Assembly (NCBI RefSeq): GCF_036046055.1
Contig: NZ_CP107939.1
Location: 4,588,001 to 4,652,000, forward strand
Direction of reading: 5' to 3'
From: Nocardia sp. NBC_00403
GTDB taxonomy: Bacteria > Actinomycetota > Actinomycetes > Mycobacteriales > Mycobacteriaceae
Length of the DNA stretch: 64,000 nucleotides
How positions within the stretch are numbered: position 1 is the first letter of the stretch; every line of letters begins with the position of its first letter. Below the pieces are notes generated by a model. That model was not told the origin of the DNA. It saw only the letters and a program-made list of their open reading frames with translations, and did not search any database. Made by a program: the position numbers and the translations under genes. This document shows, in pieces, positions 9,801 to 21,425 of the stretch.

Positions 9801-12800
9801 CGCGGACCCGCATCGGTGCCACTGCGCACTCTGCCCGAAATCCTCGCCGCTGGTGCGGCTATCGACAGGGACGCCATCGCAGTCAGCGCGGGCGAACTCA
9901 ACATGTCCTACGGCGAACTGGACGCCTGGTCCAACCGCTTCGCCCGGGTATTACTCGGCCGCGGTGTCGGCCGTGAGATCTTCGTCATCCTGGCCCTCAC
10001 CCGGTCGCTCGAGTCCGTCGTGGCGCTGTGGGCGCTGGCCAAGACGGGTGCGGCCTTCGCGCCGCTGGATCCCAACTATCCGGTCGAACGCATCGAGCAC
10101 ATGCTCAGCGATTCGAAGGCGCCGATCGGGGTGACGGTCACCGCGACCGGTGAGACGCTGCCCGGCAGTATCGACTGGCTGCTGCTCGACGACCTGAACA
10201 CCATTCGCCGGGTCATGATGGTCTCCGATGCCCCCATTACCGATGAGGACCGCGGCGGACCGATAGATATCGACCAGACCGCCTATTTGATCTACACCTC
10301 GGGCTCCACCGGCAAGCCGAAGGCCGTACTGCTCAGCCATCGTGGTGTGGCGAATCTGGTCACCTGCCAGCAGGAGACCCTCGCGCTCGACCACACCGCA
10401 CGGACCTTGCAGGTGGCCTCGCCGAGCTTCGACGCCTCGGTGTTCGAACTACTGACGGCGCATGGGATGGGCGGCAGGCTTATCGTCTCACCGCCCGACG
10501 TCTACGGCGGCACCGAATTGGAGCGGCTGTTGCGCACGGAACGGGTCACGCACGCCGTGATCACACCGTCCGCGCTGGCCACCATGGATTCGACGGACCT
10601 CGAGCACCTGCGCGTGCTCTCGGTCGCGGGTGAGGCCGCGACACCGGAGTTGATCGAGCGTTGGTCGGCGGGGCGCCGGATGGTGAATCTCTACGGTCCG
10701 ACGGAATTCAGCATCTGGGCGACCGGGCCCGGCGAACTCGTCGCGGGCGAACCGATCACGATGGGCGGGCCGATTCGCGGCGCCGCGAATATGGTGCTCG
10801 ACAGCTGGCTGCGCGCGGTACCGGTGGGCGTGCCGGGTGAGCTGTACCTGGCGGGTCCCGCGCTCGCACGTGGCTACTTCAACCGGTTCGAGATGACCGC
10901 GGGGCGTTTCGTCGCCAACCCGCACGGCGAACCCGGTGAGCGGATGTACCGGACCGGGGACATGGTGCGCTGGGTCCTCGGGCACGACTCCGGATATGAG
11001 CTGGAGTACCTGGGCCGCAGCGACTTCCAGGTCAAGATTCGCGGACTGCGGATCGAACTCGGTGAGATCGACGCGGTGTTGTCCCGGGACGTGGAGGTCG
11101 AATACGCGGTCACGATCGGCCGCGCCGGACCGGCGGGCGCGACGGTGCTGGTGTCCTATGTCCTGCCCCCCGAGGGCGTGCGACTCGATACCGAACGGCT
11201 GCGTGCGCAGGTGGCCGCGGAGCTACCCGGGTACATGGTGCCCGGCTACCTCATCGTATTGGACTCCATCCCGCTCACCCCGGTCGGCAAGCTGGACCGC
11301 AAAGCCCTTCCGATCCCGGACTTCTCGGATACCGGGCGGCCGTATCTCGCCCCGCGCACGGCCGTCGAGCAAGCCGTCGCCGCGGTATTCGCCGAGGTGC
11401 TCGGCACTGCGCGGGTGAGTGTCGATCAATCGTTCTTCGAACTCGGGGGCAATTCGCTCAGCGCCACAAAGGTTGTCGCCCGGGTCAATTCGGCCCTGGG
11501 TTCGACCATCGCGCTGCGCGACCTGTTCGACGCGCCTACCGTCGCACAGCTGTCCGCGCGCGTCGTCCCGGCCACCGACGACAAGCCGGGACGCTTCGCG
11601 CTCGCCCGGCGGATCCGGCCGGACCGAGTTCCGTTGTCTCCCGCGCAACAACGGATGTGGGTGTTAAACCGGATGGATCCGACCTCGCCGGCGTACAACA
11701 TCGCCGTCGCGCTCCGGCTCACCGGCGACCTCGATGTCGACGCCATGCGGCTGGCGTTGGCCGATGTCATCGATCGACACGAAAGTCTGCGCACCCTCTA
11801 TCCGGTGGATGCGGAGGGGCCACGTCAGGTGGTGATCGGCACCGCGGCGGCCGCGCCGCCGATGCCGCTGATCGACACCGAAGACGGTGCGCCGCTGCGG
11901 GATCGGATCAATGAGCTGGCCGGCACGGGATTCGACCTCGCGACGGAACCGCCGCTGCGTGTCGGGCTGTTGCGGCTCGACGGTTCCGCTCCGGTTCATA
12001 TCGTGGTGCTGGTGGTGCATCACATCAGCGCCGACGGCACGTCGATGGCGCCGCTCGCCGCCGATCTGGTTGCCGCGTACTCCGAGCGCGCCACCGGCGC
12101 CGACACCACCCGTGTCCCGCTCGCCGTCCAGTACGCCGACTTCGCGCTCTGGCACCGGGAACTGCTCGGCAGCGAATCCGATCCGGAATCGATCGCCGCA
12201 CAGCAGATTCGCTTTTGGACAGACTCACTCAACGGTGCGCCGGACGTGCTGGAATTGCCGGCCGACCGGCCACGCCCGGCCGTACAGACAATGCGCAGCA
12301 CCGAGTTCGAATTCCATTTCGAAGCCGAAATGCACCGGGCCCTGATCGAATTCGCTGCCGCACACAATGTCAGCCTGTTCATGGTGGTGCACGCCGCGCT
12401 CGCGGTGCTGCTGGCCCGGCTCGCAGGCACCGACGATGTCGTCATCGGCACCCCGATCGCGGGCCGCGGCGAGGAGGCGCTCGACGAACTCGTCGGCATG
12501 TTCGTCAATACGCTCGCGCTGCGCACCCCGGTCGACCCGGGCGTTGCATTCGCCGAGTTTCTCACTGCGGTGCGGTCGGCGGATCTGGACGCGTTCGCCA
12601 ACTCCGATGTCCCCTTCGAGCGGCTGGTCCAGGTGCTGAACCCGAGCCGGTCCACCGCGCATCACCCGCTGTTCCAGGTGTCGCTGACGCTGCAGAACTT
12701 CGCCGAGCCGGTCTTGGAGCTGCCCGGATTGCGCTTCGAAATAGAGGACTTCGACCGTGACGCATCGCAATTCGATCTGATGCTGGACCTGCGTGAACGT

Positions 12801-15800
12801 TTCACCGACACCGGACCGGCCGGACTGGACGGTGTGCTGACCTACGCGAAGGACCTCTTCGACGTGGCGACGGTCGCGTCGTTTGCGACCCGGTGGCGGC
12901 GGGTACTCACGACGGTCCTGGCGCAGTCGGATGTGTGCCTGGCTGATATCGACATCCTCGACGATGCCGAGCGCGCGGCGCTGGTTCCGGTGCGCGGTCC
13001 CGAAACCACCGGCACGACAACGCTTCCGCAACTCCTCGCCGACTCTGTCGCGCGGTATCCGGAGCATCCCGCGCTGGTCGTCGATGGAAAGACCACGACC
13101 TACCGAGAACTCGATATGCACGCCAACCGACTGGCACGGCTGCTGCTCGAGGTGGGCGCCGGCGTGGAAACGGTGGTTGCGCTCGGCCTGCCCCGGTCCG
13201 CCGAACTGCTCACCGGGATGTGGGCTGCCGCGAAGATCGGGGCGGCCTTCCTGCCTGTCGACCCGAAGCATCCAGTGGACCGCATCGATCACATGCTCAC
13301 CGATTCCGGTGCCCGCGTTGGCCTCACCATCGGCGCTTATCGCCCGACACTGCCGGACAGCACGCACTGGCTGGTCCTCGACGACCTCACCTTCGTCGAA
13401 CGCTGGGGTCACGCGGGCGGTCGAGGACTGCGCGACCAGGAACTGCCGAGCCCGATCCGGCCGGACAGTCCGGCATGGATGATCTACACCTCCGGGTCGA
13501 CCGGAACGCCCAAGGGCGTCACCGTTTCCCACCGCGGCATCGCCGATCTCATAGCGGCCCAACGCGAGTTGCTCGGGATGGACGCGACGTCGCGGGTATT
13601 GCAGGTGGCCTCGCCGAGTTTCGACGCGTCGGTATTCGAGGCGCTGATGGCGTTCGGATCCGGCGGCGCCTCGGTGGTCGCACCGCCCGAGGTGTTCGGC
13701 GGCAGCGCGCTGGCCGAGTTGATCGACGCCGAACAAGTCACCCACATGGTGATCACCCCGTCGGCGCTGGCCACCATCGATCCCGCCGAGGTGTCGAGCG
13801 TGCGGGTGCTGGCGGTGGCGGGCGAGGCCGTCGGCGCCGAACTCGTCGACCGGTGGGCCGCGGATCGGACGATGATCAACCTGTACGGTCCGACCGAATT
13901 CACCATCTGGGCGACGGGTTCCACGCCACTTGTCGTCGGCGAGCCGGTCGCTATCGGCAAGCCCGTCCGCGGCGCATCCGTCCTGGTGCTCGACGATCGG
14001 TTGCGTCCGGTGCCCGTCGGCGTCGCGGGCGAACTCTACCTCGCCGGGCCCGCGCTGGCCCGCGGTTATCACGCCCGGCCGAGCTTGACCGCCGCCCGCT
14101 TCATTGCGAATCCCTTCGGCGGACCGGGCGATTCCATGTACCGCACCGGCGATCTGGTCCGCTGGACCCGAACGGCGTCGGGGCTGGAGCTGGAGTACCT
14201 CGGCCGCACCGATTTTCAGGTCAAGGTGCGCGGACAGCGCATCGAGCTCGGCGAGATCGACGCCGTGCTCGGTCGCGCCGAGGGCGTCGATTTCGCGGTG
14301 ACGCTGGGCGTACCCGGCCCCGCCGGATCGACCGCGCTGGCGGCATATCTGGTGCGCGCCCCCGGCGTCGACCTCGACCTCGCGCAAGTGCGTGCCGTCG
14401 CGGCAGACACCTTGCCCGCGTATATGGTTCCGGCCGCCTTCGTCGTCCTGGACTCGATCCCGCTCAACGCCGTCGGCAAACTCGACCGCAAGGCCCTGCC
14501 CGCGCCGGAATTCACCACCGATCGCACCGAGTACCGGGCGCCGGCGACCCCGACCGAGGAGGCATTCGCGCAGATCTTCGCCGAGCTGCTCGGTATCGAC
14601 AAGGTCGGCGCCGATGATTCGTTCTTCGCGCTCGGTGGTGACAGCATCCTGGCGATCCAGCTGGTGTCGCGGGCCAAACAGCAGGGCCTCAATTGCACGC
14701 CGCTGCAGGTTTTCGAGCACCGCACCGTTGCCGCGTTGGCCGCGGCGACCGATGCCGCGGGCACCGTGGCGACGCTCGATGAACTGCCCGGCGGTGGCAC
14801 CGGCGATATGCCGATACCGCCGATCGTGCACTACATGCTCGAGCGCGGCGGCAACTACAACCGATTCGCCCAGACCGCGGTGTTGGAACTTCCGCTGGGC
14901 ATCGACCGGGGCCGAATCGTGGCGACCCTGGCGGCCGTCCTCGACCGACACGACATTCTGCGTGCCCGGCTGACGCAAGCCGAGGACGGCGAATGGCGGC
15001 TGCTGGTAAGCGAACCGGGCTCCGTCGAGGTAGACACGCTGCTGCATCGAATCGAATTCGACGCGGCCGCTGACTCCGTCGACCTGCGTGAGTTCGCGGT
15101 GACCGTCTTGGATTCCGCGGCGAACCGGCTGGACCCGGCGAACGGAGTTGTGCTGCAGTTTATCTGGCTCGACCCGATCGGCGATGCTGGAGCCAGAGCG
15201 CGGCCGGGTCGGCTGATCGTACTCGCGCACCACCTGGTGATCGACGGCGTCTCGTGGCGCGTCCTGGTACCGGATCTGGTCGCCGCCTGGGCACAGGTGT
15301 CCGTCGGCAACAGCCCGGTGCTCGCGGAGACGGGCACCTCGATGCGACGGTGGGCGTACGCGCTCGCCGAGGAATCCCGCACGGATCGGCGGGTTTCCGA
15401 ACTCGAATACTGGCAGGGCGTGCTCGAGGGCCCGGATCCGCTGATCGGTGCCCGTGAGCTGGACCCGGCGATCGATCAGGCACACACGTTGCGCATGATC
15501 GACCGCCAGGTATCCGCGGAAGTCACCAACACACTGCTCACCACGCTCCCTGGCCTCTTCCAGGGCGGCGTCAACGACGCCTTGCTCACCACGCTGGCGC
15601 TCGCGCTGGTGCGCTGGCGGGCACGCCGGAGTATCGCCGAGGCGACCGCGCTGGTGCGGCTGGAAGGCCATGGCAGACAAGAGGAAGTTGTCCCCGGCGC
15701 CGACCTTTCCAGGACGCTGGGCTGGTTCACCAGCATCTATCCGGTGCGATTGAATCTCGATGGAATCGATGTCGACGATGCGCTCGCCGCTGGCCCGGCC

Positions 15801-17135
15801 ATGGGTACGGCGATCCGTGCGGTGAAACATCAACTGCTCGCGGTGCCGGACAAGGGCATCGGGTTCGGTCTGCTGCGCTATCTCAATCCCGATACGGCAG
15901 TGCAACTTCCGCGACGGCTGCCCGGTCGAATCAGCTTCAATTACCTCGGCCGGTACTCGGCCGGCGCCGGCCCGGCTGGGCTGGAGGGCCTCGGCTGGCT
16001 ACCGACCGACGAGTTCGGCGAACTCAACGCGGCCGAAAGCCCGGACGTGCCACTGCAGTCCGCGATCGATGTGAACGCGGTGGTCGTCGGTGACCGGCTG
16101 GAAGCAAGTTTCGGCTTCTCTGAGACACTGCTGCACCACGACGATGTGACCGAGCTGGCCGACCTCTGGGTCGAGGCGCTCGGTGCCGCCGCGGAATTCG
16201 CCCGCACTCCGGCCGCGCAGGCCGCCGCCGACGAGGAGGCCGCCACCATCGCCGCACAATTAGCTGAGGCCGAGATCGCTACCGCTCCAACGGGACTCGG
16301 ACTGGACGTGCTGTTGCCGATCCGGCTCGGCGGCACCGAACCCGCGTTGTTCTGCATCCACCCGTCGTCCGGAATCTCCTGGACCTACCTGGGATTCGCG
16401 GACGCGCTGCAGCCGGGACGACCGATCTACGGACTGCAAGCACCGGATCTCGGTGGCCACGAACCACCGATGCGTTCGATCGAGGAGTTCGCCGACCGGT
16501 ACATCCGCGAGATGCGCGCGGTACAGCCGACCGGGCCGTACCACCTGCTCGGTTGGTCGTTCGGTGGGCTCATCGCACACGCGATCGCGACCAAACTGCA
16601 GCAGGCCGGTGACACCGTCGGTGTCGTCGCACTACTCGACGCCGATACCACCGATATCGATGGCGACAGTATCGAGCGGCTCACCGCGGGCGGCTTCGTC
16701 AACGCCTTCGGCTCGGTCTTCGGTATCGACGACGTGCCGGCTGAGGCCACCGCTGAAGCCGCCGCTGAGCTGATTCGCGAACGGCTGGGTGGTGTTTCGC
16801 TCATCGACGCAGACACAATCGAGCGGATGGCCGGATCGTTCAACGCATCGGCGCAGACCAGAACCGGCTACCAGCGCCCGGTATTCGACGGCGACATCGT
16901 GTATTTCAGCGCAACCGTCGATGCCTCCGACATCTTCGGCCCCGGTGGCTGGCGGCCCTATGTGACCGGCGATATCACCAACCACGACATCGAGGTCACG
17001 CACCTCGAGCTGACCGGACCACGTGCGCTGCCCATCATCGCGCGCGTGCTCGACGCGGAATATCTGGGAGGAAAACGAGGGGTTCCGAAGAAGGAGTCCT
17101 CGTCGAAGGAATCGAGAAGTCGTTCGGCGCCGTAA
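3891..17135 (+). CDS. Trimodular nonribosomal peptide synthetase, C-A-T-E-C-A-T-C-A-T-E-TE
   Basis: About 4414 residues if started at ATG 3891, where C-domain similarity begins; an in-frame start at 3735 is less likely. Landmarks by residue: C1 HHIVLDG 149; A1 YTSGSTG 623; T1 serine 1004; E1 about 1047-1500; C2 HHIVLDG 1659; A2 core 2135; T2 serine 2522; C3 HHISADG 2710; A3 core 3199; T3 serine 3585; E2 HHLVIDG 3780; thioesterase GWSFGG with serine 4223. The first module starts with a C domain, so a fatty or aryl acyl starter is probable. Hand-aligned nine-residue specificity codes are DIENVGGVT (A1), DAFVSALIW (A2) and DAFVAALIW (A3). A1 shares D, E, N and G with ornithine-type codes; A2 and A3 look hydrophobic and nearly alike. 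The inferred product is an N-acyl tripeptide released by the thioesterase. E1 looks inactive. No MbtH, tailoring or phosphopantetheinyl transferase gene is nearby. Confidence 0.93.
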   Translation: MHEQSAPYAVTGSTAPDGAFPLSAAQRGIWFAQHIAGDTPISIAQYVELIGPLDLDTLADAARRTGREFGTGYLRLLDVDGQPFQFVDTTLDDDLVTIDFRGKSDPEAAAHAWMRAEYSAPLDLLRDRLVAVTMLQLADDRWFWYSRMHHIVLDGMGALALVQRTGELYNAAVEGREAPAGKAEPLQKIVDADLAYRSSDRFEADREYWRGHLAGMADPVNLAGREADVDAHPNRVSGALPAATAELLDSVAKAADSGAAPTIVAAFGAYLAAMTGASEVILSLPVSARTTASLRRSGGMVANVVPLRLALDPTTTVGDVIRAAQSELTGALRRQRYRQEDIVRDLGWAMDEAASFGPAVNLMMVDTRIQLGSVTGRLHVLTSGLIDDLFVNLYPGVGGESTHIDLQGNGNLYSNAELAAHHTRFLLFLHRFLAAGPDAPLSTVQVVSEDERIQLVPAQGPAGVVPRTLPEILSAGAAINPGAMALQWGDTGRTYRELDEYSNRLARVLIAAGAGPERTVAISIPRSAESVLAMLAVAKTGAAFVPIDPTYPADRIEHMVGDSGVVIGVTVSEARKSLPEWVNWLLIDDETIGGTIAAQEAAPVTDADRRSPIYLDQIAYIIYTSGSTGLPKGVLVSHRGLANLVASSGSGFGVDADSIVAHAVSPSFDISVEEILVTLAAGATLAVVPPAAYAGEELAAVLRAQQVTHLNVTPIVVGSLDPATLPDLRTIVVGGDACPPELVAKWSDRTLLNGYGPTETTVTVTLSGPMTPGGPVTIGSLVRGVSAVVLDPWLRPVATGAVGELYLAGTGVARGYHQRNGLTASRFVANPYAPGARMYRTGDLVCWTASNELEYQGRSDFQVKVRGFRIELGEIDAALQRHLDVDFALTIGAETGTGVTALVSYVLPKPGAEVHPEALKAAAGETLPAYMVPAVVMMLDSIPLTPLGKVDRRALPAPDFSVRTILSRLPSTPREAALAALFAEVLGLDAVGVDESFFALGGDSIVSIQLVARAKAAGIRISARDVFERKTVAALAAVATEVKTHVVHELPGGGIGSVELTPAAHAILDQGDTWRRLGRAALIALPTGFERARLGAAVQALIDHHDLLRSSLRRAEPGWEWVVAEHGSVKADTLLHAVSAGSEDVDAICAQELRRARDLLDPENGVVARFVLIERVDADPLCWLVLHQLVIDDASCHILLTDLATSAAGDPLEPVGTSFRRWAHGQLENAAERGTELTVWQQILSTPNAPIGSGTLDPAEDIVSTAASLRTVIPPDVVAAVLTTTPDRFHCSGHDVLIAGLAMAVSRWRDRKSTMLTLTGNGRAVATLPGADIARTVGRFASTYPAALDLDGIDLDDAFAGGTAAGTAIKTTKEQLRALQDQGVGFGILRYLNAEGIVALADAPTPQITFTYHDRTTSVHGETFPTQSFSALIDDLAPLAAVVDIDATLTDTGLEVSWGYASRLLGAADIGELAALWADALGAIADHIRSAEAGGHTPSDFDLVPVTQPQIDNWERTYPNLTDVWPLSPLQYGMFFHAVYDSDTADGYTVQSLLTLAGTVDAARLRTAAQTLVARQENLRVAFVETDDGPRQLVLGDIEIPWQEVDLTGIADTEARGRELDRMLALDARTRFELARPPLLRCTLIRITPDEYRFVLTNHHIVLDGWSGPLLVRELLALYVTSGDDSALPPVHSYRRFLGWLGEQDDAASIAAWRRSLAGIDTATRAIPTLADIESTETGTISVDLSRDTVTRLETAARESGATVNTMVQAGWAMLLAMLTGRTDVVFGGTVSGRPPELAGVESMIGLFINTLPVRVQLDPTEKVTDLLARVQSEQARLMDHQHVGLAAIHQAIGLAELFDTLTVFESFPIDREALSQALDIAGMRVLDVDTADTTPYPLSLIVIPLRGSDGQDTLRITLKFMADQLETAAAQLFLNRFVRLLTQLAETPNAQVSQLQYCDDTERAALLPVRGPASVPLRTLPEILAAGAAIDRDAIAVSAGELNMSYGELDAWSNRFARVLLGRGVGREIFVILALTRSLESVVALWALAKTGAAFAPLDPNYPVERIEHMLSDSKAPIGVTVTATGETLPGSIDWLLLDDLNTIRRVMMVSDAPITDEDRGGPIDIDQTAYLIYTSGSTGKPKAVLLSHRGVANLVTCQQETLALDHTARTLQVASPSFDASVFELLTAHGMGGRLIVSPPDVYGGTELERLLRTERVTHAVITPSALATMDSTDLEHLRVLSVAGEAATPELIERWSAGRRMVNLYGPTEFSIWATGPGELVAGEPITMGGPIRGAANMVLDSWLRAVPVGVPGELYLAGPALARGYFNRFEMTAGRFVANPHGEPGERMYRTGDMVRWVLGHDSGYELEYLGRSDFQVKIRGLRIELGEIDAVLSRDVEVEYAVTIGRAGPAGATVLVSYVLPPEGVRLDTERLRAQVAAELPGYMVPGYLIVLDSIPLTPVGKLDRKALPIPDFSDTGRPYLAPRTAVEQAVAAVFAEVLGTARVSVDQSFFELGGNSLSATKVVARVNSALGSTIALRDLFDAPTVAQLSARVVPATDDKPGRFALARRIRPDRVPLSPAQQRMWVLNRMDPTSPAYNIAVALRLTGDLDVDAMRLALADVIDRHESLRTLYPVDAEGPRQVVIGTAAAAPPMPLIDTEDGAPLRDRINELAGTGFDLATEPPLRVGLLRLDGSAPVHIVVLVVHHISADGTSMAPLAADLVAAYSERATGADTTRVPLAVQYADFALWHRELLGSESDPESIAAQQIRFWTDSLNGAPDVLELPADRPRPAVQTMRSTEFEFHFEAEMHRALIEFAAAHNVSLFMVVHAALAVLLARLAGTDDVVIGTPIAGRGEEALDELVGMFVNTLALRTPVDPGVAFAEFLTAVRSADLDAFANSDVPFERLVQVLNPSRSTAHHPLFQVSLTLQNFAEPVLELPGLRFEIEDFDRDASQFDLMLDLRERFTDTGPAGLDGVLTYAKDLFDVATVASFATRWRRVLTTVLAQSDVCLADIDILDDAERAALVPVRGPETTGTTTLPQLLADSVARYPEHPALVVDGKTTTYRELDMHANRLARLLLEVGAGVETVVALGLPRSAELLTGMWAAAKIGAAFLPVDPKHPVDRIDHMLTDSGARVGLTIGAYRPTLPDSTHWLVLDDLTFVERWGHAGGRGLRDQELPSPIRPDSPAWMIYTSGSTGTPKGVTVSHRGIADLIAAQRELLGMDATSRVLQVASPSFDASVFEALMAFGSGGASVVAPPEVFGGSALAELIDAEQVTHMVITPSALATIDPAEVSSVRVLAVAGEAVGAELVDRWAADRTMINLYGPTEFTIWATGSTPLVVGEPVAIGKPVRGASVLVLDDRLRPVPVGVAGELYLAGPALARGYHARPSLTAARFIANPFGGPGDSMYRTGDLVRWTRTASGLELEYLGRTDFQVKVRGQRIELGEIDAVLGRAEGVDFAVTLGVPGPAGSTALAAYLVRAPGVDLDLAQVRAVAADTLPAYMVPAAFVVLDSIPLNAVGKLDRKALPAPEFTTDRTEYRAPATPTEEAFAQIFAELLGIDKVGADDSFFALGGDSILAIQLVSRAKQQGLNCTPLQVFEHRTVAALAAATDAAGTVATLDELPGGGTGDMPIPPIVHYMLERGGNYNRFAQTAVLELPLGIDRGRIVATLAAVLDRHDILRARLTQAEDGEWRLLVSEPGSVEVDTLLHRIEFDAAADSVDLREFAVTVLDSAANRLDPANGVVLQFIWLDPIGDAGARARPGRLIVLAHHLVIDGVSWRVLVPDLVAAWAQVSVGNSPVLAETGTSMRRWAYALAEESRTDRRVSELEYWQGVLEGPDPLIGARELDPAIDQAHTLRMIDRQVSAEVTNTLLTTLPGLFQGGVNDALLTTLALALVRWRARRSIAEATALVRLEGHGRQEEVVPGADLSRTLGWFTSIYPVRLNLDGIDVDDALAAGPAMGTAIRAVKHQLLAVPDKGIGFGLLRYLNPDTAVQLPRRLPGRISFNYLGRYSAGAGPAGLEGLGWLPTDEFGELNAAESPDVPLQSAIDVNAVVVGDRLEASFGFSETLLHHDDVTELADLWVEALGAAAEFARTPAAQAAADEEAATIAAQLAEAEIATAPTGLGLDVLLPIRLGGTEPALFCIHPSSGISWTYLGFADALQPGRPIYGLQAPDLGGHEPPMRSIEEFADRYIREMRAVQPTGPYHLLGWSFGGLIAHAIATKLQQAGDTVGVVALLDADTTDIDGDSIERLTAGGFVNAFGSVFGIDDVPAEATAEAAAELIRERLGGVSLIDADTIERMAGSFNASAQTRTGYQRPVFDGDIVYFSATVDASDIFGPGGWRPYVTGDITNHDIEVTHLELTGPRALPIIARVLDAEYLGGKRGVPKKESSSKESRSRSAP
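7029..8388 (+). other. Degenerate epimerization domain E1 inside the NRPS
   Basis: E domains need the second His of HHxxxDG as acid/base. Here the motif reads HQLVIDD (residues 1187-1193), so that His is Gln and the Gly is Asp. Other E motifs are also eroded compared with E2 of the same protein: GNGRA replaces [14 protein letters not shown] replaces GWFTSIYPV, and FTYHDR replaces FNYLGR. Length and fold are retained. The carrier domain before it (GGDSI) and the following C2 (SPLQYGMFF) still look like those around a working E domain. The simplest reading is that epimerization at residue 1 has been lost. Confidence 0.85.
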
Positions 17136-17216
17136 AGGCCTTGCGGGGGGCGTCGATTCGCGGCAGCACCGGGCGAGGTGCTCAGCATCCTCGGCCCGAA
17201 CGGGGCGGGCAAGTGC
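17093..17216 (+). pseudogene. DrrA-like ABC exporter ATPase, 5' remnant
   Basis: Directly at the NRPS 3' end, one frame encodes [16 protein letters not shown]. After a one-base frameshift near 17162 the next frame encodes APGEVLSILGPNGAGK. Together these are the start of a daunorubicin-resistance-type ABC ATPase up to Walker A. Thr after GAGK is replaced by Cys, and the rest (signature motif, Walker B) is missing. The NRPS stop lies inside this sequence. Such exporters commonly follow NRPS genes, so this was probably the product exporter and is now dead. Confidence 0.75.
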
Positions 17217-17453
17217 GTGCTGATTCTCGGGTGCTGGTGCGGTTGTTTCCTGGTATCGCTGTGCGAGGCTTTGCTAGCACAGCCGATGATCGCTGCCGAG
17301 CTACGCCTGGCCATTCTGGGATTCTCCGACGAGGTGCACGTTTGGCTTCCTATCGCCGATATGCGGGTTCAGACACAACTACCGCAAGTTGTCGGTGTGC
17401 TGGATCGCTCGTAGTTTCTTCCACCACCGTCGGTCACGAAACCGTTTGGCGGA

Positions 17454-20400
17454 ATGCCGTTTTCGCGAGATCATGGGGTTGTGTCGAGTGCTGTGGGCGC
17501 GACCTCCGGGCGCCGTGGGAGTCCTTCGCCGCGGCGGGTGTTCGCCGAGAGATTGGCAGCACTGTTCGATGCCGCAGGAAAACCGACCTTGCGTTCGGTG
17601 GCGAACGCGGCGTCCGCGCGGGTGGCGGCGGCCGGCGGGAACCCGGTCACGTTACAGCGAATCAGCGACTGGCGCAGCGGAAAAGCGATTCCGGCCGAGT
17701 TCGATTCGCTGGTGCCTGTGCTGCTGACGCTGATCGAGAAGGCCGCCCGGACTGGGCACACGCCAGCGCCCGAGCTGGTCAAACTGACCGCATGGCGCGC
17801 GATCTGGCGGGCCGCGCAGGCCTGGGACCCCCAGTCCGAGGCCATCTGCCCCTTTCCGGGTCTGGCCGCCTACGGACCCGAGGATCGCGAACGGTTCTTC
17901 GGAAGGGTCGAGGCTACCGCGGAATTGGTGGATCGGGTGGTCGGCCCGGCCGCAGGCATGATTGTCGTGCTGGGCGCCTCCGGGTCCGGAAAATCCTCTC
18001 TGCTGCACGCCGGTGTCATCCCCACACTCTGCGCGGACCGGGAATGGACGGTTGTCACCATGACTCCCGGTACGAGACCAGCGAAGACGCTGGCCGAACT
18101 GCTCAGCCCATCCGACGCGAACGCGGCGGAGCGCCCGGATCTCGTGGTGGTCGATCAATTCGAGGAGACCTTCACCGTCTGCCTCGATGAATCTGAGCGG
18201 GAGGACTTCTCGAGCCGTCTCGCGAAACTCGCCGCGGCACACGAAACCACCCGCACCGTGGTCATTCTCGCGGTGCGGGCCGACTTCGTCCCGCACTGCC
18301 TCACCTATCCGGTGCTGGCGGACGCGCTCAACACCCGCTGCTACGCACTCGGGCCCATGCGGGTGGAGGAACTCACCGAGGCCATCACGGGACCGGCACG
18401 CGCGGCCAGCCTGAATCTCGAGCCCGGCCTGGCCGAACTGGTCGTGACCGAGTTGTGCGGGCTGGCTGGCGGCCACCACCGGCGCAGCTACGATCCGGGC
18501 GGTCTTCCGCTGTTCTCCCATGTCATGGCCGCCACCTGGAGGCACCGGGCGGGTGCCCGGCTCACCGTGGCCGGTTACCGGAAGGCAGGCGGCGTGGCCG
18601 GATCGGTAACGGCCACCGCCGAGGAGGCGTGGCGTGGCCTGACCGCCGCCGAGCAGACCGCGGCCAAGGAACTGCTCATGGGGTTGGTCACCGTCGGCTC
18701 GGACGGCCGCGACACCAGGCGGCGCGTCCCGCGCACGGAATTGCTCACGCGGACGGTCGATCCCAACGCCGCACAGACCGCCTTGACCCGCCTGATCGAC
18801 GCGCGACTCATCACTGCGGATTCCGTCGGCGCCGCAGATGGCGAGAGCGGAGCAGCCCAAGAGATCGTCTGCTTCACGCACGAGATCGTGCTGGACGCCT
18901 GGCCTCGCCTGCGCGCCTGGATAGACGAGGGCCGCGTCGACCTCCTGGTGCGGCAGCGGGTCGAGTTGGACGCCGCTGAATGGGTTGCGGCCCAGCGAGA
19001 TCCCACACTGCTGTATCAGCCGGCGCGGCTTGCCGCCGCGGAGAAGGCGGCCGGAACGCCTACGGGCGCTGTCGGTGAGTTCCTGACGGCCGCGCAGGCG
19101 GCTCGCAGGCGCGGTCGGCGGCTGGCCGTCGCGACGCGCGTCGGGCTGGCCCTGGTGGGCGTTGTCGTGCTGGTGCTCGGCATCGCCGCCTATACCCAGA
19201 CCAGACTTTCGGAACAGGAGCACGAGAACGCCGACCTGGTTGCGATATTGGCGGAGGCAGACAGTGTGCGGAGCACGGATCCGTCTCTGTCCGCCCAGCT
19301 GGAACTGGTCGCCGACCGGATGCGTCCGGGTGACCCGGATATTCGGTCTCGCCTGCTGCGCATACAGAACCTGCCGCTGGCCGCACCCCTGCGCGGGCAT
19401 ACCGGAGCGGTGCACCAGGTGGCGTACCGGCCGGACGGACACATGCTGGCCTCGGCGGGTGAAGATGGCGCGGTGCGGCTGTGGAATGTCGCCGATATCG
19501 CCCACCCGGTGTCCTCAGGAGCGCCGCTGGACTGTGGAAAGCCAGCGACTGCAACGGCTTTCAGTCCGGACGGCACGCTACTCGGGGCGGCCTGCGGTAC
19601 CGGGATCCGGCTGTGGAACGTATCGGATCCAGCGCATCCGGATCCGCGGCCGTCGCAGGCCGCCGGAAAGGTCACCGACTTCGTGTTCGGCCCAGACGGG
19701 CGGACCCTGGCTGCGACCGACGGCACGAGCGTGACGTTGTGGAACCTCGGCAATCCCGCAGCGCCGGTACAATCCGGCCGTCCGTTGACGACCACCGATC
19801 CGGTCGCCTCGATGGCGTTCGCGCCGTCGGGCCGGCTGGCTGTCGCAGGCTCCCACACCGTGCAGATCTGGTCACTGGGGCCAGCTCCCGGGCCGCTGGG
19901 GGCGCCGATCACGGTGCCGGGCCCGGGGATTCAGGCCATGGCCCTCAGCCGGGACGGCACGACGCTCGCGGTCGGCGGCGGTGACAACGCGTTGATGGCC
20001 ACCGGTACCGCCGATGCCACTGTGACGATGTGGGACATAGCCGTTCCGGACAGGCCTGCGCAGTTCGGCAGCCCGCTCGTGGTGGACACCAAATCCGAGT
20101 TGCGCTCGCTCGCGTTCGATCCGGAGGGAAACATCCTCGCCGTGGGGGGGCGCGACAATGTCACCCTCTGGACTGTGGTCGACCGGGCCCACCCGACCCG
20201 ATTGGGGGAACCTCTGGCCGCACCGTCGCCGCCGTGCCAGGAGGCCAACGTGTTTCAGCCCTGTCGCGACAGCCCGAACACGTTGGCTTTCGCCGCTGAC
20301 GGGCACACCGTCGCCGTCGGCGCGCAGGGCGGCCTGCGGCTGTGGTCGCTGCCGCCCGCGGTGATCGGGGGCCGGATCGGCTGGTTCGCCAATAGGGCGG

Positions 20401-21425
20401 CGATCAGTGCGGTCGGCACCATGGTGACGAGCGTGGTGAACGGCCGGCTCGAACTGTGGGACATCCGCGACCGGAGATCGGTCCGCCCGCTCGCCGATCT
20501 CGGCCCCGGGCCGAGCGCTGATGGCTTCATCCCGACTCCCGCACTCAGCCTCGACGGCCGTCTGACGGTCGCTACCGCGGGCCCGAACGCCGGGCTACAA
20601 CTGTTGGATATCAGCGACCCCGTGCACATCCGGCCGCTGTACCAGTTCCCCGACGCCATCGGCGTCGGGTTCAATGGCCGGATCCTGGTGGAAGTCCTGC
20701 CGGCGTTACACGTGCGGCTGTGGGATCTGTCGGATCCGGCTCATCCGGTCGTGACCATCCCGCCCACCAAGTTCGGTACAGACCCAATCAGTGGGTCGCC
20801 GTGCTATGTGAATATTGCCGGGCACCTACTGGTGACGCTCGCGCCCGACGAGAACGCGAAGGGGGAACTGGAGTACATGATCAAGTTCTGGGATCTGACC
20901 CGCAACGGCGAAGCCCGTGAGATCCAGCGGATTCCGAGCGATCCCGCCCGGCCGTTCTACGCGTCGGTCCTCACACCCGATGGGCGCACCATGGTCACGC
21001 TGGCCGCGAATACGCTGCGCGTCTGGGATATCAGTTCCCCGGGACTGGCACGGCCGCTCGGCGATCCGATCATCGCGCACGCCTTCAATATTCAATCCGT
21101 CGATTTCAACGCAGACGCCACGCTGATGGCGACATCCAGCGCGGATTCCACGGTGCGGCTGTGGGATTTCCGTGACCGCGCCCACCCGCAGCCCATCGGG
21201 CGGAGCATCACCATGCCGAGCCGCACCACCTGGAATCTCAACCTCGATGTGGCGGCCGATCGGCTGATCGGCGTCGGCAGCGGTGTCATGAGTATCTGGG
21301 ACCTGGACGAAAACGAAACGCGGCAACGGATCTGCGATATCACCCGCGATGTGCTCACCCGCGAGGTGTGGGCGGCGCATCTGCCCCGGCTGCCTTACCA
21401 TCCACCCTGTCCGGAGGCGAGATGA
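17454..21425 (+). CDS. STAND NTPase (nSTAND1-like) with HTH, one membrane helix and WD40 repeats
   Basis: 1323 residues from ATG 17454; GTG 17481 is an alternative. Residues about 20-110 form an HTH-like region (LRSVANAASARV, LQRISDWRSGKA). The STAND ATPase follows: Walker A GASGSGKSS at about 172 and Walker B LVVVDQFEE at about 229, then a winged-helix-like region. RRRGRRLA precedes a single transmembrane helix at about 562-584. By the positive-inside rule this puts the NTPase in the cytoplasm and the remaining ~740 residues outside. That outer part is a run of WD40 repeats (SAGEDGAVRLWNV is one unit). STAND proteins are signal-dependent switches in regulation, immunity or cell death. The stop overlaps the start of a secreted protease gene. 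HTH, NTPase, membrane helix and outer propeller suggest transmembrane signalling; the signal is unknown. Confidence 0.9.
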   Translation: MPFSRDHGVVSSAVGATSGRRGSPSPRRVFAERLAALFDAAGKPTLRSVANAASARVAAAGGNPVTLQRISDWRSGKAIPAEFDSLVPVLLTLIEKAARTGHTPAPELVKLTAWRAIWRAAQAWDPQSEAICPFPGLAAYGPEDRERFFGRVEATAELVDRVVGPAAGMIVVLGASGSGKSSLLHAGVIPTLCADREWTVVTMTPGTRPAKTLAELLSPSDANAAERPDLVVVDQFEETFTVCLDESEREDFSSRLAKLAAAHETTRTVVILAVRADFVPHCLTYPVLADALNTRCYALGPMRVEELTEAITGPARAASLNLEPGLAELVVTELCGLAGGHHRRSYDPGGLPLFSHVMAATWRHRAGARLTVAGYRKAGGVAGSVTATAEEAWRGLTAAEQTAAKELLMGLVTVGSDGRDTRRRVPRTELLTRTVDPNAAQTALTRLIDARLITADSVGAADGESGAAQEIVCFTHEIVLDAWPRLRAWIDEGRVDLLVRQRVELDAAEWVAAQRDPTLLYQPARLAAAEKAAGTPTGAVGEFLTAAQAARRRGRRLAVATRVGLALVGVVVLVLGIAAYTQTRLSEQEHENADLVAILAEADSVRSTDPSLSAQLELVADRMRPGDPDIRSRLLRIQNLPLAAPLRGHTGAVHQVAYRPDGHMLASAGEDGAVRLWNVADIAHPVSSGAPLDCGKPATATAFSPDGTLLGAACGTGIRLWNVSDPAHPDPRPSQAAGKVTDFVFGPDGRTLAATDGTSVTLWNLGNPAAPVQSGRPLTTTDPVASMAFAPSGRLAVAGSHTVQIWSLGPAPGPLGAPITVPGPGIQAMALSRDGTTLAVGGGDNALMATGTADATVTMWDIAVPDRPAQFGSPLVVDTKSELRSLAFDPEGNILAVGGRDNVTLWTVVDRAHPTRLGEPLAAPSPPCQEANVFQPCRDSPNTLAFAADGHTVAVGAQGGLRLWSLPPAVIGGRIGWFANRAAISAVGTMVTSVVNGRLELWDIRDRRSVRPLADLGPGPSADGFIPTPALSLDGRLTVATAGPNAGLQLLDISDPVHIRPLYQFPDAIGVGFNGRILVEVLPALHVRLWDLSDPAHPVVTIPPTKFGTDPISGSPCYVNIAGHLLVTLAPDENAKGELEYMIKFWDLTRNGEAREIQRIPSDPARPFYASVLTPDGRTMVTLAANTLRVWDISSPGLARPLGDPIIAHAFNIQSVDFNADATLMATSSADSTVRLWDFRDRAHPQPIGRSITMPSRTTWNLNLDVAADRLIGVGSGVMSIWDLDENETRQRICDITRDVLTREVWAAHLPRLPYHPPCPEAR

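Noticed and set aside
12225..15905. 1226-codon open frame on the minus strand
   Set aside because: Also antisense to the NRPS; translation lacks domains and ribosome binding site, while the plus strand holds clear C, A, T and E motifs.
17178..17414. 78-codon plus-strand frame after the NRPS
   Set aside because: It includes the Walker A remnant of the broken exporter, then random Cys- and Leu-rich sequence; not an independent gene.
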